A DNA stretch of 54,599 nucleotides from Triparma columacea (Eukaryota > Sar > Bolidophyceae > Parmales > Triparmaceae): NCBI GenBank assembly GCA_030267965.1, contig BRYA01000213.1, forward strand, positions 1 through 54,599. The letters run 5' to 3'. The notes under the pieces were generated by a model, which ran no database searches, had not been told where the DNA came from, and saw nothing but the letters and a program-made list of their open reading frames with translations. Positions 1 to 9,400 of this stretch are shown here, piece by piece. A program made the translations under genes and the position numbers. Numbering within the stretch: the stretch's first letter is position 1; each line of letters begins with the position of its first letter.

Positions 1-1
1 G

Positions 2-139
2 CCTGAGACGGATCCCATGCGGTCGTTGCAGACTGGTGCGCGCGCGTGTGTGCCGCGGCCGCCGCCCGTCGAAAATGACGCCGAGGGCAAGGCAGTCCGC
101 GAACGGCTCCGCGCGTTCCGCACGCAGGCGGTGAAGTAA
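2..139 (+). CDS. 3' end of an unidentified plus-strand gene
   Basis: One reading frame is open from base 2 to a TAA at 137-139 and gives 45 residues. The last third is rich in Arg, Lys, Glu and Ala and looks like an amphipathic helix ending in Ala-Val-Lys; the first part is Pro/Arg-rich. GC is high, as in coding exons elsewhere in the window. The upstream part lies outside the window, so neither family nor start can be seen. It converges with the minus-strand gene that ends at 275. It could be a chance open frame in GC-rich sequence. Confidence 0.35.
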   Translation, partial: PETDPMRSLQTGARACVPRPPPVENDAEGKAVRERLRAFRTQAVK

Positions 140-274
140 AACTACAAGGGTCTCCCCCCCTACAACCCCCTGAAACAAACTTACGTTGGTCTCGTCCAGC
201 GTCCTCGTGAGAGCTTTTAGATTTAGAGACTGTGAAGGGGACAACACAAACACATTGCAAAAGTGAGAAAAAAA

Positions 275-1465
275 CTACAAAGTTTCAACGCGCTCTCCCA
301 CGACTCTCCCACTCTCTTCTACCTCCAACCTTGAACCCCCATCTACCCTTATCTCACCTCTTTCGACTCCCTCGGCTTTAGTGTCGAGCGCACTCTTCTC
401 ACTTGACGTGTTTAATTTCATGTCCTCGCTTGTACTGGCGACCTGCGACGGCAGCAAAACTCCGTCACCTTCAGTGAGAGATCCTTCTTGAGGTAGTACT
501 TGAGTATGATAACCGCCTCGAGGCCCTGCTGTGATGGTAAGCGTGGTTACATCGTGACGGTGCGTTTGGCGATGAGATTAGCGGAGTTCGCATGGATGAA
601 ATTTGACCAACCTCAGCTGCCCGATAAGCGCCGAAAGCAGCCCCTCCTTGACCTCCACCTCCCCAGGCAGCCTAAACTACCCGAACTCACCTCGCTTAGC
701 CCATTCAGCGTTGTCATGCAAAATCATCCTCGAAACTTCCTCCTTTTTCTGAATTGAAATCTCCGTCCCTTTCGCACCCTCTGACGGTGTTGGGTCTATC
801 TTATAATTAGGGGGGTCTTCTACATTGCTCTGCGCCCAAACCTGTGCGTCACTCCCATTCATCTCTGCGCGGGGGTGAACAATAACGTCGATGAGATTTC
901 GTTGGTGAGCTATGAAATTGTGCACTCTCCTGGAACGGAAGTAGTCATCCCCCCCCCCTCTCCTTCTCTCAGACCCCACCAACAACGCCGCCTTGCCCTT
1001 TGCTTACCTTTTAGATCTACACCAGTGTTTGAACTAGGGTGAAATGTCGGCTCGGTGGTGGGAGGGGTTTTGTCAAAATCGACATCGACATTGCCGTCAG
1101 GGAATTCGACAGAGACTTTCCCCGAATGGAAGAGATCCACTCCCCCTCCATCCCCCGCCGATCTTGAGTGATTAGAGGTATGTTCTGCGTTAGGAAGTGC
1201 TGAGTGAGCTAACAATTGATGGGGATATATTTTTGCAGGCTGGTCGGCCCCCACTTCGAGTCGTCCCCCTCCACCTCTCGCCTAGACCCATCCCCCCCCC
1301 CAACCTCTCGCCAAGACCCCCCCTCCTCGAGATCATCACTATTATCTCACCTTCTCCGCTTGTTGAAGTCCTCCTAAGCACCTGCCTTGAGATAGCCGAG
1401 TGCTTGGGTTCGGTGCGGCTGTCGTGCCCGATTGCTCCCTGTTCACTCTTCGGAGCGTTACTCAT
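275..1465 (-). CDS. Four-exon gene, hydrophilic protein of unknown function
   Basis: No single long frame marks this gene, but four exons join in perfect phase: 1465-1351, 1199-1008, 909-691 and 528-275. Every intron is phase 1. Donors are GTGAG, GTAAG and GTGAG; acceptors end TCAG, TAG and ACAG. The product is about 259 residues. I do not recognise it. It is polar and probably largely disordered, with a stretch near residues 65-80 rich in Val, Asp and Phe and an acidic, Glu/Val-rich C-terminus ending Val-Glu-Thr-Leu. The ATG at 1463-1465 is the first in frame after a stop at 1499-1501. A further upstream exon is possible, because AG dinucleotides occur just upstream. Confidence 0.5.
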
Positions 1466-2282
1466 CCTCGTCAAACCTTCCTCCTTATCTTGTGAAGCTT
1501 AATCTGAATCTGCGGAGACGATGGAAATGGGATGAAGTGTGAGCCAAGTAATCTACCAACACGATGGTTTCACAATGGGGAACGAAATGACGCCCACCCC
1601 CATGCCGGGATTGTTCTTGTGCGTTGATAGCTTCCCCTCGTTTCAAATCGGAGAACAGCCATTGAAGAAATCGCAAACTTGGCTTTAGGAAGAGAGTTTT
1701 TGCACACGAGACGTCCCAGTTATTGATTCCCGTCTATGTTTAGCGTGTAATATAGTGACAGCGGTCGATCTAACATGACCAGGGTCTAAATTCCTTCCGT
1801 GAATGCTAAAAATTTGGCCCCAACTGGCTGGGGTGATAATCCTCGAGAAATCCATGCATGTTACATCCTCCCAACCCCAAATTCACGCAGTCTTAACACG
1901 AAGCCTAGAAATTAGATGAAAGAGAAGGACTCTCACTTTATCTCGAGTCCCGATTGCCTACTCACAAGCAAGAAATTCTAATTTTATCCTCACAACAGAC
2001 CCCAACTCTCTTTCCCTTACTTTGGAATACTAAGTATTTATTCATGTGAAAAGTTGCTTTTGTTTTGCTTTTGTTTTAGAACTCTAACCCTGACGAACAC
2101 GCCATCCTTGCCCCTCCCCCCTTCCCCATCCCTTTGCCCTCTCCCAACCCTTCTCTCTCCCCCCCTGCGCCACTCCTCGCCCCCCCCCCTACACTCCCCC
2201 CCCTATCACTGTAATCTTCGGGAGGCAGGTGTAGCATTTTGATATGGAGCTGTGATGGAAAGAGAGGGAAGGGGAGAGAGGG
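1466..2282. other. Intergenic: 5' side of the four-exon gene and 3' side of ELP4
   Basis: No convincing coding frame is visible. The stretch at 2055-2079 holds TTTTG/C-rich repeats, and 2100-2210 is almost pure pyrimidine with C runs. A similar TTTTGC hexamer repeat lies at about 31336-31370, also just past a gene end. The segment should contain the promoter of the minus-strand gene ending at 275 and the 3' UTR of ELP4. Confidence 0.5.
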
Positions 2283-3485
2283 TTAGCTGTACTTTGTGCA
2301 TAATATACTGCTCATCTTTTCGCGCATTCTCACCTTCCTCTTGTCTCTCTTGATCCCCCACCTCATTGCCGCGGGCCTCCTCGTGCTGACCCCCGTCTTG
2401 GTGCCCATCTTTAGGACAGTAAATATTGCGGAGAAGTCCTTGAACTCGCCTGGTGGCTTGGTGACAAGGCCTCCGAAGCCGTCGACCCTGAAGGCTGCAT
2501 CTACCGATCTCGTAAGGTTGACGAGCGATGAGTTTGTCCACTCTCCCTCCCCCCCACCCTGGTTCCCCTTTTCCTCCCACCTAGTAGCTTTCCAGGGCTC
2601 CACGAGAACGAGGATGGCGACGGGGAGCTTCTTGGCCCTCACATAACTCTTTAAGAGGGTGAGGGCTGCAGAAGTGGAGCGGAAGGGGGGTCGACGCAGG
2701 ATGAGCCTGATGACCCTGCTCGTCGCTGATGATTCAGTCGCCTCGGTGATTGCTGCGACAAGAGCCTTGAAAAGCTCCGCGTGATTGTATGAAGCGGCGA
2801 ATAGGTTCTTGTGAATTGGGGTGGCTGAGTCAGTGTGAGCTTGCTGGAGGGTTTTGGAGAGGTCAAAGGAGTGACAGTAGTACGGATCTATCGGCGTTGC
2901 ATCGGTGAACGCCGAGCTGTGGTTCTTCCTTTGGACGGAGGTCTTGTACTGCCAGGCAACCTTGAGGTGGTCATCCCCAAGGATGTCAACATTCTCCTCG
3001 TCAAAGTCGTCCTCTCTCTCTTCGTCCTCGTTTCCCTCGGCGAGAGACATTTCAGCGAAGGCCGGTTGGGAGTGGGAAGGTGCTCCTACGTCCTGCTGCT
3101 CCCTCCTCTCTTTTTTCGCGAGGTTCATGTCCAGGGGGAGGGAGGAGAGGAAGCTCTTGGAACAGTTTTGACGGTCCTCGTCGTCGTACAAATCGTCAAA
3201 GTCTACAACGACCACCTGCTGGCTATTGGAGATCCCTTCCGCGGCCCAGTAGCGTCCCAGGGTGGAGCCAAAGTCTGTCCATCTGTCCTCCAGAACAAGC
3301 GTTGATGTTCCTAAGACCTGACCCCCACCGAGTATTGAGTCGAGGTCGCGCTGCCCCGAGGAGATGAGGGTGGTGGAGTTGATCCAGGGCCTCGTTCCTC
3401 GAAGCGAGACGGCCGGGACAGAGGAGGAGGGAGCGGCCTCCTTGCCCTTGACCTTGACCTTGGTCTTCTTACGAAATGCACTCAT
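2283..3485 (-). CDS. ELP4: Elongator complex protein 4 (PAXNEB family)
   Basis: A single-exon 400-residue protein. ELP4 is one of three RecA-like subunits (ELP4-ELP5-ELP6) that form the hexameric ring of Elongator, which adds carboxymethyl-type modifications to uridine 34 of tRNAs. The family signature is clear. Near residue 29 is an Arg-Gly-Thr-Arg-Pro-Trp segment, followed by a Ser-Gly-Gln-Arg-Asp-Leu-Asp-Ser-Ile-Leu-Gly-Gly-Gly stretch like the family's opening strand. A Phe-Asp-Leu-Ser-Lys motif falls in the middle. The end contains a Val-Asp-Gly-Phe-Gly-Gly-Leu segment before a Phe-Lys-Asp-Phe stretch. An acidic insert sits around residues 135-175. The N-terminus is Lys-rich. The stop lies at 2283-2285. 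Its ATG is only 40 bases past the stop of the upstream LYR gene on the same strand. Confidence 0.9.
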   Translation of the reverse strand: MSAFRKKTKVKVKGKEAAPSSSVPAVSLRGTRPWINSTTLISSGQRDLDSILGGGQVLGTSTLVLEDRWTDFGSTLGRYWAAEGISNSQQVVVVDFDDLYDDEDRQNCSKSFLSSLPLDMNLAKKERREQQDVGAPSHSQPAFAEMSLAEGNEDEEREDDFDEENVDILGDDHLKVAWQYKTSVQRKNHSSAFTDATPIDPYYCHSFDLSKTLQQAHTDSATPIHKNLFAASYNHAELFKALVAAITEATESSATSRVIRLILRRPPFRSTSAALTLLKSYVRAKKLPVAILVLVEPWKATRWEEKGNQGGGEGEWTNSSLVNLTRSVDAAFRVDGFGGLVTKPPGEFKDFSAIFTVLKMGTKTGVSTRRPAAMRWGIKRDKRKVRMREKMSSILCTKYS

Positions 3486-3525
3486 GGGGTGGGGTGGAGT
3501 AGAGTGGAGAGGAGAGGAGTGGGCT

Positions 3526-3910
3526 TTAGTTCTTCTTCTTCAAGCTCTCGAAGCGGGACCAGTCAAAGGGGGGGAGGGTGTCCTCGCAGTCGTACTTTCT
3601 CAAAATCCACTTCCTACTTTCCTGCAGAAGGGGGAGGGGGAGGGTCAGTATGGGAGATGAGAGAATATTACTCACAAACAACCGCCAGCCCACCCACCTC
3701 GCCCCTCTCAATCGCAGATAAAAGATTCTGACCACCAATATCCGTGTGTGAGAAGATGTTCTCCTGAGCCCAGCTGCGGTAGTAATTTGACCTTGAGGAG
3801 ACCTCGTTTTCTACGTCAAATCCCAACGAGAGGTTCTCCTTATTTTGAGATAGCACGCGGAGAGATCTAAGGCAGCGACGGTAAAATGTCAAGGTTATTG
3901 GCTGGGACAT
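3526..3910 (-). CDS. LYR-motif (complex1_LYR-like) small protein
   Basis: Two exons, 3910-3698 and 3621-3526, join in phase 0 (donor GTGGG, acceptor TGCAG) to give 102 residues. The N-terminus reads Thr-Phe-Tyr-Arg-Arg-Cys-Leu-Arg, a variant of the Leu-Tyr-Arg motif that starts LYRM proteins. These are small basic helical proteins that bind mitochondrial acyl carrier protein and serve in Fe-S or respiratory complex assembly. A helical Arg/Asn-rich middle and a Phe-Ser-His segment follow. Which LYRM paralogue it is (LYRM, NDUFB9-like or other) cannot be told. The GTGGG donor is unlike most others here. If it were not used, the frame would stop soon after, so the splice is favoured. It is tightly packed upstream of ELP4. 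Confidence 0.6.
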
Positions 3911-4653
3911 AAACACTGGCCGTATTAGGTTGGGTTGGGATAGGACTTGTTTTGGGTGCCTCGTGAGAAAGGGGTGGCTGCTATGAATAGACACGGCTAT
4001 GAATATACACGGCTATAGGTTATACACGACTGTGAGACGGCAAAGATCTTATATTTGCTGATAGTTTGTCAAGTTTGGGCACCTCGATTGCAGAAAAAAG
4101 AGAAAAATGAGAGAATTTTTTTCATCTATTTTTAATATTTTAATCAAAATTTAGGAATTTCTATCAATAAATTGAATAATAAATTCTCAAATGAGCATCT
4201 TGATGACTTCCTGAAAAATATTATAGTTCTCTCTCAATTTTTAATATTATACATAATTAAGGTAAAAAATGATAAAATGACAATAGATTAACTATCACGA
4301 TTATATTAAACATTGAAGACAAACTAATCAATAATTTATATTTATGATTTTGAACTCACAGACACTTATTTAAATAGAAAATTTAATTATTAATAGATGG
4401 TACATAATTAAAATCTGACATCAATTTGCCATATGTCCAAAGCAATCCTTAAAAAATCTGCCAAAAATCTGACACAAATCAAAATCATTTTCGACCAATT
4501 TAAAATTATTGTCCAATCAATCACGATTGGTTTTTAGGTCGAACTTGGTACTCGTGTACACCTGTGTTACGTCATTAAACCAATAATTAGGTCCCTTGAG
4601 CCCCACAGACTTTTTCTCATCATCCTTGCCTCAGGCTGCTCCCCTTCCTTGGG
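3911..4653. promoter_or_regulatory. Divergent AT-rich promoter region
   Basis: This separates two genes that start in opposite directions (LYR protein at 3910, LW-domain protein at 4654). From about 4080 to 4570 the base composition falls to mostly A and T, with TTTAATATTTT-like runs, in contrast to the GC- and C-rich flanks. I see no ORF and no clear repeat. It most likely holds both promoters; no specific element can be named. Confidence 0.45.
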
Positions 4654-6347
4654 ATGAAGGTCGACAGGAGGGCGATGTTATCGACGCGCAATCCTTCTCC
4701 TCGCCTAGATTCATCTCCTCTCTCCACTACTACGACGTCCTCTCAACTCCCTCCACAATCTGTCCAACCATTGCAAACTCTTTCTCTCCACATCGTCGTC
4801 GTCAACCTTCCTGAGCACCACCCCTCCAACTTCGCCACCCTTGATCCCGGTGTGCTATCTAAGTTACTTGAGGCTTCTGTCACACAACACTTCAGGAACA
4901 AGGTGAAATCGTCGAGGACCAAGACACTGATTCGTCCTGTCTTGACAAAGAAGTACCTTGTCAAATTTGAGAAGTATACGGGTACTTCGTGCCCCCCGGA
5001 GGCCCTGGAATTGGCTTGGAAGTGTATCGTCGACGAAGATTTCCCTCCTGCTTCGTTTGACCGCCCTGCCGTGTTCTCCTCTTCCTTTACTGAGTTGGTT
5101 GCTACTGTCAGTGGCCAGGTTGCAAGGTGAGTTGAATGGCATGAAAGAGCAAACCAGCAACGTTACAGAGCGTCACTTACACATAGCCCTCTGATGGCCG
5201 CTTCCCCCCCCCCCCTCTCTCTCAGGCTGCAGGAGATTATTTCCAATGATAGCCCTGCCAAGGAGGGTCTGCAGAAGTCTGCCATGGCCACACTGGCCAA
5301 GTTCAAGAAACTCCCAATATCCTCCAAGCTTTTGTCAGAGACCAAGGTTGGCAAGGTGTTGCAGAAAATTGTATCCCGAAAATACTTCTCGGCGACCAAT
5401 GTTAGCAAGCACGGCCACGACCTCGCTGCCTCCCTGCTCGAGTCTTGGAAAGCCGCTGCATGTGCCGAAATAGATCTGTCACCGTCCGCAAAACCGAATG
5501 CCACCGTCGAAGAGTCTCGGTTGAGGTGAGTGAGGGTACTGGCTGCGACAAAAACGTACGAACAAGATTAGCACTGACGAAATCATGCGCAAATTAACTG
5601 ACCACCTTCCCTCCTTTCCGTCTCCCCCCCCCCCGTAGGGACTCTATCCTCTTGTCCCAGTGTCCAACCTACCGAGACCTCTACTTTGCCCTTGACGCCC
5701 GCAGGGCCCACATAAAGTCGCATACGTCCAAAATGAAGGCTCACAGGGACTCGATCTCGAGCAAACGCAAAGCCACCAAGGAGGTGACCACGTTGATGAG
5801 CAGGAAGGCCGCAAGGTGAGAGTGGACAAGAATTTCAAACGGCAGTGATGACTGCGACGACATTAACAATTGGTCACCTCCTTCCTCCGCTCATTGCAGG
5901 CGCGCCGAGATGCTCATGGGGAAGGTGGAGCGAGACAAGCACATCGCCAAGATAGAACAGGGGAAGGCCTCGTCTTCGTCTGGCCAGAAGATTTCCAAGT
6001 TGTGGAGAGAGACGGCGCAGGTCTCTAGGATGGGTCGTTCTCGCGCGTCCAATAGTAAACCTAGCGCCACTCAGCACGTCGGGAAGAATCCCTTTACAGG
6101 CAAGGTGTCCTCGAAAACGCGTGTACCTCCGAAGAAGGGCGAGGTGAGATTGGAAAAGAGTTGAATGAAGGCAACGTCGAATCAAACTGATCCACCAACC
6201 AACGCAACCCTCCATATCCTGCCTCCGCTCCTCTCTCCGCAGATGCGCGAGCTGAGTTTCCCCAAGGGCGGTGGTATTTTCCAAGAGATCCTTGTCAAGA
6301 AGAGACTTGAGAGTGCTCGCAAAAGTGTGACCGATCGTAGGTTATGA
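4654..6347 (+). CDS. TFIIS N-terminal (LW) domain protein
   Basis: Five exons (4654-5126, 5226-5525, 5639-5815, 5900-6143, 6243-6347) join with consistent phases (2,2,2,0). All four donors are GTGAG. The product is 432 residues. About residues 160-245 match the LW domain of TFIIS, Elongin A, MED26 and IWS1: a Lys-Phe-Lys-Lys-Leu-Pro-Ile-Ser helix, then Thr-Lys-Val-Gly-Lys-Val-Leu, then Ala-Ala-Ser-Leu-Leu-Glu-Ser-Trp-Lys. That domain docks proteins onto the transcription elongation machinery. There is no TFIIS zinc ribbon. The C-terminal half is very basic (Lys/Arg/Ser), suiting a nuclear protein. The first 55 residues are Ser/Pro-rich; an in-frame ATG at 4675 is an alternative start. It may be an elongation or chromatin factor. 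The family assignment is inference from the helix pattern. Confidence 0.65.
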
Positions 6348-6431
6348 TATTACCCTACGTGATTACTAATATTCCCTGCTGTTGTTTTAGACACACAGTA
6401 AACGCCATTATTATACACCATCTGCCCTCGG

Positions 6432-9400
6432 CTACCCCTCGTAAGTTTTGACCTCAATAAGGCCCTGCGACTCCCTTCTAAATCCCGCCTTCTTTTTCTT
6501 CTTAGGCATCGCTTCCTCGACTTTGATCTCCTCCTCGACATCCCTCACCTCCTCCGTCTCTCTCTCTCCCCCCTCCCCCCCCCCTCCTCCCTCCTTCATT
6601 TCCCTAACCTTTTCCTCCAGCACCGTGAGCGGGGCGCTCTCCTTCACGAGCCCCATGAGCTCCGCCAGGCCCTTCTTCCTCATGTACTTCAAGCTCCCGG
6701 CCTTGTCGAACCCCCCCTTCCCCTTCCCCTTCTCCAGCATCTTTACTGCCTTCTTGGCCCTCTTGCTATCTGGGTACTGCGCTTGCGCCACCCTGCACAG
6801 CTTCTCTGCCTCCGCAGCGTCCCCCCCCTTGAATGCAACGTTCGCGGCGTCCAGCCAGAACTCCAGGCTTGCAGTGTGTTTCGCTAGCTCTGCCACGTGC
6901 CCCTTTGCCGTTGTCCCTTCTCCCCCCTCCCCTGGAGCCTTGTGTTCGCCCTTGGGCAGCCTCCTTATGGCGCAGGCGAACAAGTCGCTGGCGAACAGGT
7001 CAAGGCCGGCGTAATGGAAGTCCATCGCGAAGTGCCTCCACGTGTCAGCTAGACCCAGCCACGTCTCCACGTTCTCGGTCTCTCCAACCCCTCTCCTCGC
7101 CGCACCCCCGGCCTTGTCCGCCAGTTTGACCATCTTCGCTTCCTTGACCTTCTTCTTCTCCTTCCCTGCATGTTCCACTTTGCTGACCGTCCCGTCGTGG
7201 CTCTCTAGCAGCATACAGTAGCATCTCCTGAACCCAGCCTCTGCCGCCCTCTGCGTCCCCTCTCCCCCTCCTCTGCCCCCCCACATCTCGTAGCACCTTG
7301 CGCTCATGAAGGTGAGGTGGAGGTGAGTCAGCGGTGCCGGCGGCATCACGTGTCCTCTCTTCCCCATCTCCTCCTCCCCCACCTTCTTCGTCTCGTTGGC
7401 CCTTTCCAATATCATTACGATGTAGCCGTGGGCCTTCTCAAACTTCCCAAGCCTCATCAGCAGGCTCGCCGCCAGCAGCCTGTTGTAACTGCCCCCGCGG
7501 CCCTCCCCAGCCGAGTGACTGCTACCCGTGGTGGTTCCTTTGCTTTTGAAGCTGCGAAGATATGAGGGAAGCAAGGTAAAATGGGTTGAGGATTATTATT
7601 CCAGTCGTCATCAACGCGATCGTCATCAACGCAATCGCCATCAACGCAATCGTCATCAACACAGCCACCCCACCAACTCGACGTTTCGCTTCGCTTCAGC
7701 CCCCCCCCTCCCCCCCCTCCCCCCCCCTCTCCATCCCATCTCACCTTCTCAACAATATCCCCAAGGTGTTGGAGGCCTCCGCGTAATCCCCCAAGCAAAT
7801 ATTGACGAATATATTGCTCTCCCAGCAGTGCTGGTCGGTCGCGCACTCCAAGTAACCAAGCGCCTCCTTCCACGCGTCCCTACTCTCCCTCCACCTCTCC
7901 TCTTCCCTCCCCATCCCGTCCCCGTCCGCCACCACGGCGTGGCACTCCGCCAGCCTCCTCCACATCAAGGCCTTCCTCCCGCTGCTTAGCCCCACTACCC
8001 CACCGTCCCCTACATCCCCCTCTCCGATCTCAAAGAGCTTCCCAACGATTGCCATCTCAATGAGTCTCGCCCCAACCCTCGCCAGGTCCACGCTCACGTG
8101 CCTGTGGCTTGCGCAGAGCAGCCCCACCCTAGCGTACCTCCTAGCCATCTCGCTCTCGTGCAGGTTGTGGGCCCTGTCGTTGGCCAGCGTCAGCATTTGC
8201 TGCGCGTCCACTGCCAGAGCAGCGGTGACAATGCCCCTTCTCATCTTTCCCCAAATACCATACATTCTCCCTCCCTCCTCGTATTCAATATCCCTTGCGC
8301 TTCCGCCGAACTCCCAGCTGTTAAGTTTCCCTCTCATCCCCCCCCCTACCCCCCCCCCCATCCTCCTCTTCACAACCTTCCCCGTTCCCATCCCCCCTAA
8401 CCCTCCTTCCATCATCCCTTTGATTTCCCCATCCTCGCCCTCCACTGTCAAATACACGTCAATCCACCTCGCCAACCCCATTCCCATCTCCTTTTCAAAT
8501 CCCCCCCCCCCGAGTTCGTCCTCCTCCCAAGCTTGGATCGCGATCTTCATCTGCCCCGCGCTCAGCCCCTTCGCCTTCCCTTCCTCTCCGCTCCCCTCCC
8601 TCTCCCTCCAAATCTCCACCGCCCTCCTAGCGCACGCCAGGCTCTCGTCCAGCTTCCCGCATCTCCTGCAGGCCTTGGCCAGGCTGAACCACGGCCTGGG
8701 TTTGCTGCTGCTCGCCGCATCGTCCCTCCGCAACCCCTCCTTGTAAAGGTCCGCCGCCAGCAGGTAGTGCCTAGCCAGCGCTGCTCTCTCAGCGAAGCAG
8801 CACCAGCCGGTGTAGTTGCTAAGCCAATCTTCCGGGCTCTGCATGTCCCCCTTGATCCCGTACACGACCCCCTCCCCCTCGCCTTCTGCGACGCACTGCC
8901 TAAAGATGTTGGCGTACGCCGCCCTGCTGGTCTCAAGGTGCTGCCTGCCGCTCGCCTCCCTCGCCTCCAGCCCCATCTCCACCCAATCCGCCTCTCCGCC
9001 CCCCCTCCCTCTCCCGTCTCCACCCAGCATAGCCTCGCCCCACTTCCAGTGGAGCCTGGCCATGTAGAATAGAAGGTCAACATTCGTCAGCACTCCCTCG
9101 GCGCCCCTGACCATGGCGTCGTATAGGTAAGCTTCGGCCTGCTGGAACTTACCCAGCTCCATCAGCAGCTCAACAACGGTCAAGCAGACTTGCCCCATGT
9201 CCGGGAGATTCCTCTCCATCACCCCCCCCCCGATCTGCCTTAACAAGCTCCCCAAGCTCATGGCCGCTTCGCTGTAAAGCCCCAAGCAGAGCTTCGTCTC
9301 AGCCGCCTTTATCCAAACCTTAATGTCTGTCGCGTTCTCCAGGTGTTTCAGTGCCTCCCCAAACGCAATGTCAGCTTTGACCAAGTGTCCCCTCTCCCCC

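Noticed and set aside
30..60. GCGCGCGTGTGTG alternating purine-pyrimidine stretch as a Z-DNA or regulatory site
   Set aside because: It is short and lies inside an open coding frame; no other support.
7586..7786. Ile/Asn-rich plus-strand frame near 7600
   Set aside because: It is made by the 15-base minisatellite in an intron of the giant gene.
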